This document shows positions 13,901 through 25,700 of a stretch of 64,000 bases of DNA, piece by piece. A program made the translations under genes and the position numbers. The notes under the pieces are model-generated. The model worked only from the letters and a program-made list of their open reading frames with translations. It was not told where the DNA came from and searched no databases. The stretch is from a virus, in the IMG/VR virus record IMGVR_UViG_3300025168_000038, positions 44,144 through 108,143 of that record. One strand, given 5' to 3'. Numbering within the stretch: the stretch's first letter is position 1; each line of letters starts with the position of its first letter.

Positions 13901-16725
13901 GAAATATTAGTTAATAACTTTTGCATTTGAGCTTTATAGATTTTATCCATTGTTGCTAATATAGCATCTTTACTTGTTGATAAATCTTTTGAATATAAGG
14001 CTGAATTAGATATATCAGGAACTGTTGTTAAAAGGGCTTGAAAGTCTGCCAAAGTAAATGTCATACCTGAATGATCTTGAATAATAACTTTATCAGTTGG
14101 ATCAAAACCATCTCTCATGTTTACTCTAACAACTTCTTCAGCAAAATCAAACAGTGCTCTATTTACTAATCCTTGTCTATCAATCTTTCTATTAACTACT
14201 GAGGCAGGACCATTTAGTTCAATTAATACTGCATTAATATTATTTATTAAATATCTTTGTGTAGCATTTAATTGTTCTATTAAACCTTTGTTTTGTTTAA
14301 AGCTATACAAACCCTCAAAGGTTGTCATAAATCTATTAAAACCTAATACTTTATTAATAAAACCATCTTCTTTGACATTATCTGGATTACTAATATAATC
14401 TTTGTATTCTTTCATTTGTCTTAATGAATCCTGCAACAATGTTGTATATGTAGTAGATATATCTTTATTATTTTCTGGATCAATCAATGCTAGATCTATA
14501 ATAGCTAAAGTATTATCTATTTGTTCTTTAGCTTCTGCACTACTTCTTTCCATGTAGATATTACTTTTTACTTTGTCTAACATTTCTTGTTTAGTAACAA
14601 TAGCTAATCTATAATCTTTGATTGCACCAAATACAGAACTTAAAGCTACATTTTCATATGGATCTACAACTTCTATGTCTTCCATTAATGCATCTTCTAT
14701 TTCTTCTTTTCTTGAATCATATGCAATTCCATCAGTACCACCTTCGTCTAATTTTTGATCTAGCATTTCTCCTTCAACATTATAAACTGTCTCAGGAATT
14801 AAATAGTCTACATTAATACCATTATCCATTTCATTATGCGGAACTGTACTTGTATATTCTAGTTTAGGGAGTGTAGATATATCATCATTTATTTGAATAT
14901 TTATAGTTGATCTAGCAAATTTATCCATATCCACCTTATATCCCATGTTGGTAGCCATTCTAGCTATAAGATTTATCTGAATAGCATCTTGTACTCTAAG
15001 AGGTAGCTCAGAAACATTATTATTTTTTAATCTGTTACCAGATGCTAATGGAACTAAGACATCTTCATATCCAGATGCTTGATCAGAATTAATTATATTA
15101 ATTTTTATAATTTTTAAATTACCAAACTTATCAACTAATACTATATCTGCTTTTGCAGCAACATTAGTTTTAGGGTCAGAAAAAATAACATTAGTTAATA
15201 TAACATCACTATCATTTTTGATTGTTACAATATCAGCTTTAATGTTTTCAAATGCTGCTTGTGCTAATTCTTTGTCCAATGATAAACCTTCAGATATTTC
15301 TTCAAAAGTTTTATATGATGCCACTGCATCAACTATAGTACTAATATCATTTTTAATTGCTGTAGAAAACTTATCAGTTTTACCTATAACCTCACCAGCT
15401 GATTGATATGCTTCTCTTGTATTTATATCATAAAAAGTATTATTGTCTTTGTTAAGAACCACTAGGTTGTTAATAAAGTTATTAGGTGTGTTAGCAGATA
15501 ATGAATCTGATAAAGCAGCTGTTTCTTTTATATTATGAAACATTTCATTAATAACTGTTTTTTGTTGGTCTGTCCTAGAAGACTTCAAAGCTTGATTTAC
15601 TAAACTTTGTTTTTCTGGTGTAAGATTATATCTTACTCTACCATTGATAGATTGACCTGTTTCAAAAGATATACCTGAAGTATTTAATAACTTAGCTACG
15701 TCAGACAAAGTTAGATCAGATCTTATTGCTTGTACTGGTAATTTTCTACCAGTTATATATTGATTAAGGTTTTCAATTATATTTTTAAACCACTTAAGCA
15801 ATTCTTCTATACTATTTAAAAAAGACTGTGTAGGACTTTCTTCATACTCTTTATTAAAATGTCTTGACAAAGCTTGAGTAACTACTTCCATTTCCCTTTC
15901 CTCTGCAGTTATATTTCTTTTCTTATTATATGCATCTTCTATTTGTTGAGTCATCTCAGGAAACATACGTCTAGATTCATCTAATAAAGTTTCATACAAT
16001 GGAATGTTATCTACCTTTACTGCCTCTATAAAAGGATGTAGCATTTCTTCAATTAGTATTTCATCAGTGACTCTACCTTTAATTAAAATAGCATTATTAG
16101 CAACATAAAAAGAATTAACCTGTGAAAAAGGTACTTTAGCTTTTCTCCACTGTGGTAATAAATCATACTTCTTTTTTGCTTCTGTAGGTGTAAGTAATTG
16201 TACACTTACATCAGGAAACATCCTCATTAAATGTTTTACTACTTGCCTTGCTCTAGGGGTGTCCCAAGATCTTGATTGAGGAAGCATGTCTTTTGCTGTA
16301 AATAAATTACTATTAACTGACACTGCATATGTTTTAGGAGTCTTATCTATATTTAATGAGTCTGCTGGTAAATTATTAGCCTCTAAATATCTTTTTGCTC
16401 TTCTAACATTTGAATCTATTAATGAATCACTTATCTGTAATGTATCTTGATCAGTATTATTTATATAGTAAGAACCTTGATGACTATGAATAATCTTTTC
16501 TCTACTTAGATTATTTAATAAGGCTTGTCCAAATTCTTTTTGCTTTAAATTGTTTAAAGCTCTTTTATCTTTAACATATGAAGCAGCCTCTACTACAGTA
16601 GGAATTGCATCACTATCAGTTGATTCTTGCCAACTATTAATAACATTAGTAGTTATAAGATCTGTTTTATAAACTTCTAATAATGCTATATACTCTGCCG
16701 TGTTTTTATTTGGACATTTTGCCAT
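10936..16725 (-). CDS. Giant virion cargo protein downstream of the RNA polymerase
   Basis: 1929 residues starting MAKCPNKNTAEYIALLEVYK, like the CPNKN starts of large crAss-like virion proteins. Residues about 205-300 resemble a zincin fold in which the first metal-binding His is replaced: EEMLHPF has Glu226-Glu227 and His230, followed by REMEVVTQALSRHF. Residues about 500-545 (VAAKADIVLVDKFGNLKIIKI, with Asp527) look like the core of a PD-(D/E)XK nuclease, but the expected (D/E)xK reads IKI, so activity is doubtful. The middle is helical and Lys-rich. The C-terminal third has segments that could touch membrane (VSSLAYVAFNPFGNINNF; ASMIILSMMMMSLLENAW) and is typical of cargo proteins ejected with crAss-like DNA. 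It starts 2 bp after the polymerase stop. Confidence 0.7.
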   Translation of the reverse strand: MAKCPNKNTAEYIALLEVYKTDLITTNVINSWQESTDSDAIPTVVEAASYVKDKRALNNLKQKEFGQALLNNLSREKIIHSHQGSYYINNTDQDTLQISDSLIDSNVRRAKRYLEANNLPADSLNIDKTPKTYAVSVNSNLFTAKDMLPQSRSWDTPRARQVVKHLMRMFPDVSVQLLTPTEAKKKYDLLPQWRKAKVPFSQVNSFYVANNAILIKGRVTDEILIEEMLHPFIEAVKVDNIPLYETLLDESRRMFPEMTQQIEDAYNKKRNITAEEREMEVVTQALSRHFNKEYEESPTQSFLNSIEELLKWFKNIIENLNQYITGRKLPVQAIRSDLTLSDVAKLLNTSGISFETGQSINGRVRYNLTPEKQSLVNQALKSSRTDQQKTVINEMFHNIKETAALSDSLSANTPNNFINNLVVLNKDNNTFYDINTREAYQSAGEVIGKTDKFSTAIKNDISTIVDAVASYKTFEEISEGLSLDKELAQAAFENIKADIVTIKNDSDVILTNVIFSDPKTNVAAKADIVLVDKFGNLKIIKINIINSDQASGYEDVLVPLASGNRLKNNNVSELPLRVQDAIQINLIARMATNMGYKVDMDKFARSTINIQINDDISTLPKLEYTSTVPHNEMDNGINVDYLIPETVYNVEGEMLDQKLDEGGTDGIAYDSRKEEIEDALMEDIEVVDPYENVALSSVFGAIKDYRLAIVTKQEMLDKVKSNIYMERSSAEAKEQIDNTLAIIDLALIDPENNKDISTTYTTLLQDSLRQMKEYKDYISNPDNVKEDGFINKVLGFNRFMTTFEGLYSFKQNKGLIEQLNATQRYLINNINAVLIELNGPASVVNRKIDRQGLVNRALFDFAEEVVRVNMRDGFDPTDKVIIQDHSGMTFTLADFQALLTTVPDISNSALYSKDLSTSKDAILATMDKIYKAQMQKLLTNISMRDSKVIAAAEKLRLLQPGVSKNRLYDFMLNFDENGQLKPDAYVQPLSLKFRERRRDLFAATQDEAGVPFQYADVTNLEEAKKTAQGRKDIEWNKKLSRLKTNVNQFMRAEIINDQKQPIDGDYHRYTQEFKDVRNVYEEWNSRSFSWEKRSGVSKNDYTKYRAKYYRTTDYVKAFKKAGEPTGQIKRDETYPSVKQDYIEPRLIARPIDPKTGKPEDMRSQKYIDIMDPKVNDALAVARREYYDMFIELYEGEMLSKLPPQTRQKMLGSIPLVKSNIADDLKKNAYGGFFTRMWAKSSRSMKNLFTSTTEQKTVVVNELGERVDSMPIFFTGNPRVEERLTQLENKITQLKEDYKNKKIKLKEYNKQRNILEGLVQKQRSQPTIGEVSTDLTDSLLQFNRMAEHFETMGAVEDTINALIKVLEKRSYIESGGNLVTGMLDKVTPEKWNIKGEAGNEGLQKNVVRRARMWQKMVLYNNAKDSKGFVDRFVEVLVSVSSLAYVAFNPFGNINNFVLGQVNNTIEGIGGRFFSRKAYLRAEKEFNTEGMAGIIKRTAMYGIPEVVDVSTIGATNFAGRSYDPNKPTNKYEGVNEFWRMMDDSQDIRESGRESSGQKTIWERFKAIGYTLQDGFEYAVQTKIGSAVLFDTQLIAKDGTSASMYDAAQWDPVKKEITYDKKWIKYVPNKVTGIEVEIGGPLTQSTKAFADIRNEIREVNKQTHGNYARIDRTVAQNHWLGVVLFQFHKWFPPAMRARFQQQYYDQNLGWMEGRYRSSLQFLRYSLKQVATGKVKMSEVVSEYKNSVRENNQTDSGGEISASDMEALVQNKVGNINRTVGEASMIILSMMMMSLLENAWDDDEGDEPLWVKKIKNFAKYQTQRTYKEMVMFVPISPDGVQELFAMIGSPIASTRTLGELAEAFSVGLGTLAYGSYYGFDSPEFREDSDLVYQNKPRKGDLKFWKNLADAAPILSSIQKWESFEKLDSWYIGN

Positions 16726-16727
16726 AA

Positions 16728-19700
16728 CTATAAATTACATTTTTTAATTTGATCAATTAATTCTTGTGGGCTACCCCACATAGAGTTAGGATTCCTATCA
16801 TACAAATCTAATAAATCTTCTAAACTATTAATATTATTTTCTCTTTTAAAGTTTTTAACCTCTGTACTAAATGAACCATCTTCTATATTGCTATCCCAAA
16901 ACTCTGTTATTTCAGGATGACTAATAAAAGGATCAAACATATCTAACTGACCTATCAACTCCTGTCTATTCTCACTAATAGGAAGCTCTTCTACTTCTAA
17001 TATACCTAGTTCTTCAGAAGTAATATTGTCTGTTGCCTCTGCAATTGATGCCGCAATAGCATCTAATTCTGCAGTGTCTACTATATTTACACTATCTATA
17101 ATTACTGATTCGTCTGTTACATCCAGATTAATAGATTGATTACGGAATATTTGTGGTACAGTTTTACTTGTATCTTCTGTTTCTTTAACAACCTCTGGTG
17201 TGCTTTTTGATACTTCAGGTTTCTCCATCATTTGTTTTAGAGTAGGTCTATTACCAAACATAAATCCTGCACCAAACTGTAAAGGAGAACCTATCAAATC
17301 AACTGATGTTTTTTCTTGATCATTTCTTTGATATATAGTTGATTCTATACCGGTCTGACGGTCTATAGTATCCATCCTTTTTATTGCAATTGAATCAGTT
17401 TCAGAATTAAACTTTCTTGGTAATAACTTAGCATTAGATGCAGATAGCAAATAGTTTTCTACAAAAGATGTCGTACCTCCAGCATCTGTAAATTCTTTAG
17501 ATCTTAAATATTTTTCTGTAGAATTAATTTCAGATAAATAGTCTTCTAGAACATACGGGCTAATTGATTCTAATAAACCACCCGGTGCTAATTGTAAACC
17601 ATCTTTAACCATAATATAATTTATAACAGTTTTTGCAAATTGTCTTGTATCAGGGTTATTGTATAATTTATTAAATGAGGTTTGTAGATCATATTTTTGT
17701 AATCTATTTAGCTTTCTCCATGTGTTTGCTTGAGCTAGATACAAACCTGATCTATTACCCTTATCAGTTGGTTTGTATGTTGTAACAAAATCAAATAAAA
17801 AGAAATTGCCAGGATCACTTATTCTAAGTTGTTCTACTGCATGCCATACATTACCTTGTTCATTATCTTGTCCTGGATATAGTATACCGTTACTTAAAGG
17901 ATTATTTTTATCTATATTTTGATATGCACTTAATGTGACAAATGCTAATACATCTTTTTTAACTTTTGTTCTAACGGCCTCACTATTCTTATATAAGTTT
18001 GTATCTAATCTTCCAACTAATTCTGATGTAATTCTTTTTACACCTGGTGTCTGTGATAAAAACATCTTTGGTAAAATATTTACATTTATGTCTGATAGTT
18101 GTTCAGATAATCCAGATAGATATGAACTACTCAACATATTTCTTACCTTTATAAAATAAGGATTTTTTATAAAATCATTTATGCTTTCTACCCTTTGAGA
18201 AATACTATCAATGTTTTTTCCTAATCCATTGTTAAGACTTACTAGACTATTTAATTTAACCGTAAAATTAGATATAGTAATTACTTTTGCAAAAACCTGT
18301 AAGGCCCCTTGTAATTCAAGTACTTCTAAATTATCAGCTACTCCTCTTTCTAAAGCATCTTTATCAGGAACTATACCCTTTACTATTTTTCCTTTATCAT
18401 CTCTTTCTATTAGATCATTTATTCTATCTCCAATAGAAGGAGATATACCATCACTATTATCAATTTGTCTATATATATCTTGTATAATTTTTTGATTTAA
18501 AAGTAGTATAGAAGTTTCTAACGGAACACCAAGTTGAATCATATTTGATAACATACGTGTAGCATGAGCGTTCAAACCTAACTTACTTACCAAAAACTCT
18601 TTAGCATTGTCTGTCATAGCAACTATTAGAGAAGACATTAAATCTTGTTTTCTCATTCCGTTTTCATTTAAAGTTCCACCAAAAGACTTATACTCTTTAC
18701 CATCAAGCTCAAACTTTAAAGTACCTAAACCTATTTTATATTCTTTAAATAAAGACAAATATAAATTTGGTGAAACTACTGAACCAATTGAAGCACCCTT
18801 ATTGTTTGTAAAAGCAACAGTTTGTCCAGTAAGGGTATCTATATCTTTACCTGCTTGGTTAGTTCTTTCTGAAAAACCAGGTAATTTTCTAACACTCTCC
18901 CAAACATTCTTTAATAAATCTAAGTTAGACGGTCTATAAGCTATTGGATATGTACCTGATGTTAAATAATCATTACTTACTAATTGACGTTTATAATCTA
19001 CTAGTTTATTGCTTACAGGTGCTTCATAAGGAGCCTGCTTATTATCTTTTACAAATTGATTAAACTCACTTTGAGTAATAGGCATACCTAATACTTTTAA
19101 AGCACCAACAGCATTCTTACTAAAGCCAGCATTTTCAGCAGGTGTTTGATCTATATCAACTAATGAATCAGATATTATAACACCTTGTAGTTTATATAAT
19201 TTTATAGCTTCAGAATATTGGTTTCCTGTTTCATTAACCTTTTTGTTTACATAATTAATATAACTAGAATAATTATTTTCATATGCTTTAAACTCACCTT
19301 TCTCTACATAAAACTCCTTCATGTGTATGTATGCTTGATCTATATCAAAATCTGCACCAGACACTTCTATAAGTTCATTTGAAAACATTGCTGAACCTCC
19401 CATGAAGTTGGGTAAAAAATCTACAACCTTTACATTAAAGGCAGAATGATAGTCTTCACTAGGTATACGTACAGCATACATCTCACTAACTACATCAGGT
19501 ATAGTATTTTTATATCTTCTATATTTACTCTTATAAGCCAATAAGTCATTTACTTCTTTTGATTGAGGAGGCATAATTGCTTCAGAATATCTTTGACCTT
19601 GATATTCACCACCTTTATATTCTTTTAAGTTATATCTTAAACGGTCTACTATAATAACACCTTCAGCTGGTAAAGGATCACCAGTGTTTAATTCTTCAAG

Positions 19701-22700
19701 GCTTCTATTATCTAATGTAAAGTTTCCATTAAGAAATTCATTTTCTCTTATTACTTCTTGTCTATCAGGAGTAACTTTACCATTAAAGGTTTCTATACTA
19801 AATACTCTTCTGTATACATTCTTTCCTAATGATGATACTAATGCAACACTAGTTCCATTTACTTTTTCTTGAAAAACACCTTGACTAAAGTATGTCAAGA
19901 ACAGCTGTTCATATTTACTTATAGTATAAGGGTTATCTAAATTATATTTAAGTTGATTGTTTTCATCAGAACTAAAAAATTCAATTAGATTACTAGTTGA
20001 TTGACCAGCCTGTAAAGAATTAACTGCATACTTAGAAAACAATACTAAGTTAGGACTTACTATCTTATTTAATTTTGATGCATCTATTTCTGATCTTACA
20101 TCTTCTACATTAAATGTTAATTTAACTTTAGCATTATACTTTAATCTTGATCTATATTTTAAATCATTATTATAGTTTATAATTGTTTGTTGAATATCCT
20201 TATTTCTAGGATCTTGTTCAGATGTGTTTAGAGTTTTCATCTGACTTTGTAAAGTAATCTGTTTTTTATTTGATGGATTAATTTGTTGTAAGCCAAAGTA
20301 CTTAGCATAAATAGTTGTGGCATTGTTTGTAAAACCACTAGGTTGACCATTTAAATCACTAATAGGATTTAAATTTTGTTTCATCATTTTTAGTGCTGAT
20401 TCAGGTGCTGCTATACTTACAGTTTGATTTTCTTTATCTAATTCTTCTAAGTTGACTCTTAAGTTGTGTAGTTTTTCTTGACCTGGCTTAGCAACCCACA
20501 TATCATCAGAGTTCTGCATAGATGTTAACTCTTTGGTTAAAGTAGTATAAGACATCTTTATATATGTTTCACCATCAAAATACGCATACTTTTTAGAATT
20601 TAACATGTTGCCTTGAGATATAAGCTCACCAATCTCTTCCCATTGTAGAACTTCTCCTTGTTCAATTTTATTTAATGCAGCAGCTAATGCTGGTGTCATT
20701 TCACCAATACCAAATTGAAAATGTCTAGTGGCTTTTACAGTACCATATACTTGTGCATCTGCAATCTGAATAGAATTTGAACTTAATCCAGACATTAATG
20801 TTGGCTCATTAAAAGCAACTAAATTTATTTTGTTTGTCTCATGCATTACCCCCAAACGTGGGTCAGTTAAATATGTTTCAGCAGGTATAAAAGAGTTATT
20901 ATTACCCTTTGCTCTTTTACTTTTATCAGTAAAGTCTTTTAAAACTTTAGCTTGATCACTTAAATAAAGCTCATTTAATGATTTAACATTTAAGTAATTA
21001 TTAAAAAACACTTGTTTAAGGTTATAAATAGGATCCATGTCAATTAGATTATACATAGCTGCAGTTGACTTAGCAGCTTCTTTAACAGCTCCAGTAGTAC
21101 CTCTACTTATACCACGTACAATTTTCTTATCTATTCTATTTCTAACGTTTAGTGTATCTATTAAGTTATCAAACTCATTAAACTTACTATCTAAGTTGGC
21201 TTCTAATTGTTTCTTAAATGACTTTTTATTTAGCTTAGCTGCTCTTAAAGCTTGTTCAAATGCAGCTGGCTCTTCTGAAAGTGCTTCTTTTATTAGCCCG
21301 CTTCTAGTATCTATATTTAAAAGTGTCTCATTATTGGCAAATGTTTTTGATCTAAACTCTCCAGTGTTATACCCTTCTATTACATCAGTAGTTCTATTTG
21401 GACCATTCTCTCTTACTATTCTATTGTACTCATTCTCAACAAAATTATAAAAGGCCTCTAATACTTCATCAGTAATAACGTCTCTTCCTTGTATTTTTTC
21501 TACTGCTTTTATAATAGGTAAAGTTGTTTGATCACCTGTATTTGAAGACTCCATAACTCTAATTAAATTTGGAGATATAGCAAATCTACTATCTGTACCA
21601 TTTACAGGATTCTTAACCAGTACAGATTTCAAAGGTTTTCTATTAAGAGAATTGTAAAAAGCTAAATAGTTGTTTATGTTAGTAACTAAAAATTCAGCAG
21701 GAGTATATTTCCCATAGTCTGTACTCTTTAATGTTAAACTAGATTTTACATCTAAGTCAGCAGATAAACTTCTTAAAACTTTTGTGCCAGATATTCTAGA
21801 TATCTTTACTTGATTATTGTCTGCTAAAGCATTAAATGCAGGTGAGTTCAATAAAAAGTTATTACTTAAATAATCATCCTGTAATAATCTTGCCCTCTCA
21901 CTTGCAGAGTTTAATGCTCTTGTCTTTCTTAAATTAAATGTTGGTTGTTGATGTGAATTAACTAAATCATTATTTGAATTCTTAAATACTGTAGCTCCAA
22001 TTGTTTCATCAAATGATGCATTACCTAAAGCTAATTTTTTTAATTTGCTTTCTGCTCCCTCAGGTGAAAATAAATCTACTCCTTCTTTAATCAACTCAAA
22101 AAACACCTCTATATCATTAAGTGTCATTGGTTGTACATCAGGATGAAAAGATAGCAATTGTTCTTGTGCTTTAGTAAGATTCTCTCTTGCCATAAGCCTA
22201 CTATAAGACATATAACCTGGACTAATAGAAATACCTAAATTATCAAATAAAAGTTTAGATAATTTTCTAGATCGTTCATTTAATGCATTGTTTCTTATTG
22301 TAGTTTTTTTAGGTCTTAACTCTGTTTGTAATGTAACAAGTGCTTTTAATGCATCCTTTCTTATATTTAAATCATCTTGCCATAACTGTAGCTTAGATGA
22401 ATATCCTTCTGACCATGAGTCTAATTGATTATTAGAATCATCTCTTTGAGATGCTGAATGAACAATTGAATTACCCAACATATCTCTTTGAGTAAAAAAC
22501 CACTCTACTCTAAAGTTTGTAAATGAATTAAGTACTTTAATCAAAAAGTTTGGGTTAGTAATACCTTCAGGAAACTGTTCAAAAGTAAAGTCTTCTGTAT
22601 AACTCTCTGGCATATTAATACCTGAGTTTTCAAATATTTGGTTTACAACAGCTTCAGTCTGTGGATTAGTTTGTGAAAAAGCATACATAGCTTGTAGCAT

Positions 22701-25700
22701 TTCTACTGGATCCTCAAGACCTTCTAATGATTTAAGCATTCCATTGTATACTACATTAGCATTAACAGGTACTGTAATAGGCGTACCATTAACTAAAGTA
22801 GTATTACCAAAATAATCCTTTTCAATATATGTTACTGTTCCTATGTACTTTCTTACTGCAGCAGGTAAATTATCTAAACCACCACTAAGATATGTTTCTT
22901 TACCATACTGCTGTACAGTTCTTAAACCTTCATTATCTATAAACTCATCATTTCTTTCTACTTGTTGTGCTGACTGTAGATCTATTATATCTAATACGTC
23001 TGTAACAGATTGTTTTATTTGAGGAATAAAATCTTCAAATGCTGCTGTAAGCAACTTAAGCATGTCATGCTCTTTGCTTCCTTCTAAAAATTGTGAGTTA
23101 GCATTACTAAATACATCATATGTCTCAGCAAACTCATCAACTATAACATCTAGTTCTTCATCTTGATTGAACTTTAGCTTTTCTTCTGTAGGTATAAAAT
23201 TAAATTTTCTATCTATTAACACTCCTGCCATAGAAGATATTATACCATTTGCTACAAAGCTTGGTACATATAGCTCACCTATACCAGCATTTCTATCTAC
23301 CATTTGATATGGTATAAGTTTGTTAGCTTCAACAGATGATCCTAAAGTAGTAAACTCATTTGTTGCTATAGGAGCAGATTGAAATTTACCTCCATCTATG
23401 TTTTCAAATAATGAAGTTAGTTCATTTTTATAGAATTGATTTAGTACTCCTTTAATCCAATCTAATATTTTTGTAAACAAAGATTTTACTTCTGAAGAAG
23501 TCTTAGTGTTTTTTGGTCCAGTTTTAAACAGCTCAAACTGATCTGCCATATATTCTTCAAAGTATTCTCTTTCTAATCTCTCTTGACTCATATTAGTATA
23601 TGTATCAGCAGAGTTTCTAAATTTTTGTAATTCAGATGCTAGACTTTTTCCTTCCTTTCTTAGGTTGGCTCTTTGTTCTTTTCTGGCTATTCTTAAATAC
23701 TTAGCTTGTTCTTGTGGCGTAAGTATCATTCTGTATACACCGTGGAAAGCCTCATGATATCTAAATGGACTATTTGCTCCTGTGTATATAGTTCCTGAAA
23801 CATCAAGTCCACCAGCTATATCATTTATGTTTAAAACAAATGATCCTACACGTGTACCTGTAGTTATTAAATTACTTCTTAGTGTAGCTATATCAGCTAT
23901 ACCTATATAATCAGGTAATGTTTGTGAAGCCCATACAGAAAAAGAATCAATACTTTCTACATCAGTAGAGTTAAAAGATCCTTTAACAATCTTATTAGCA
24001 CCTCTTAGTTCATCTCTTTTCTTAAATAAATCTTGTAGTTCCTTGTTTTCTTTATATGCTTGTCTTAATCTCTTCCTATTTGTAGGACCGTACTGATCTT
24101 CTAATTGAGCTTTTAATATGCTTATCTTAGTTAAAATAGAATTTAAATCACTTACCTCTTCTAAAACTTCTACCTCTTCTGCTATATCTGGTAATACTTC
24201 TACATTCTCTGGTGCACTTTCTTCTATTAAAGGTGTGACAGATATGTTACCTTTAGATAACTCTCTTCCAATTGATTTAGGATTAGCTGTTGTTAAAAGT
24301 CTAAATCCTTTTCTTAATTGATTAGGGTCTATAGCTGTTTCCAAGTCTACTAAGAAATCAGTTATACTTGCGTCTTCTGCTATAGATGTTGTAAAGTTTT
24401 TTAAAGATATTGTACCCTCTCCTAAATTTTCATCTCCATTAATTTTATCTAACAAAAGTTGTATTAAATCTTGTGGTGATTTTCTTGTTTCTTCTGCAAC
24501 ACCTAGATTAAGATCTGCCGGATATAAATATTGTGTCTTTCCTGTCTGCTTATATAATGCACCACCTAATGTTCTGTTTTCATTAGCTATAGCATCTTTA
24601 ACTCTCATTCTAATATTACCATACTGATCTACATCTAAAAATACTTTTCTTTTAGATCCAGGTTTGCTTGTTATAAATATTTTACTTAAAGTTTCTTTAT
24701 TAAACTCTTCATTAAAGTTTATGTCTTTTGGTTTTTTATCTTTATCAAGATTGCTTTCTACAGTTGTCTGAGCTCTATTGATAAGTCTTAAAAGTTCTAT
24801 GTCTAAGTCTACTTTCTGTTGTAATTTTGGTTTTGAAGTAACAACTGAATAAACTCCATTAGGCTGCTTAAGAACAACCATATATCTATTAGTTCCGCCC
24901 TCTACACTTTGTTTCCATAAGCCGTTTCTTTTTAATGCAGCTTCAGTCTCTTCTCTTAACACATCTAATGCATCACCTTCTAAATTACTAATAACTTTTG
25001 GTGCTGAATTATTTCCTCCTACACTAATATCATATATTAAATAGTTACCTAAACCATCAGAACTATATTTTAAATCTTTTAATGAAGTAAAAGTATTTGG
25101 TGATGTATAGTTATCATAACCCTCAAATAAATTTATTCTTATTCCATCTGGTAATTCACCAAATATAGCCTCTCCTCTACCATCTTGATTAGCTAGTTTT
25201 TGTATTGCTTGATTTAAAACTGCAGCCTTAGCAAAATTTTCTTGTATATATTGTAGAGTCTGCACACCAGGTGATAAATTAGATTGAGAATCTATTTCCA
25301 CTCCAGTTAAGTCTTTATCAAATTTAATTACACTCTTCATAAACTCTACATCAAAGTCATGTGGCATAACTGCTTTTCCATCTTTATCAAAAAAACTGAA
25401 TCTTTGACTTGGTAAATATGCAAATACATTATTAGCTGATTCTTCTAGTCTAGTTATATCAGGATTTGTATCATATAAGTTATTGATCTTATCTATAACA
25501 TTAACATCAATAACTTGTATTCCTATATTATAACTATTAGTATTCTCTTTTATATAAGGATTAGGTTTTAATCCATCAGCAGGTATTACATAATTTTTTG
25601 ATGGTGATTGTGTTACTGGTGTTATAAATAAATTTAATCCATTTAGTTCTTCTGTAGTTAAATTACTAATAATTAAATCTGTTCTTTCATTAGCACTGTC

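Noticed and set aside
11701-24321. Plus-strand open frames of 60-140 codons within the two giant genes at 10936-29891
   Set aside because: Shadows of the AT-rich minus-strand genes; Ser/Phe/Leu-rich and without recognisable domains.
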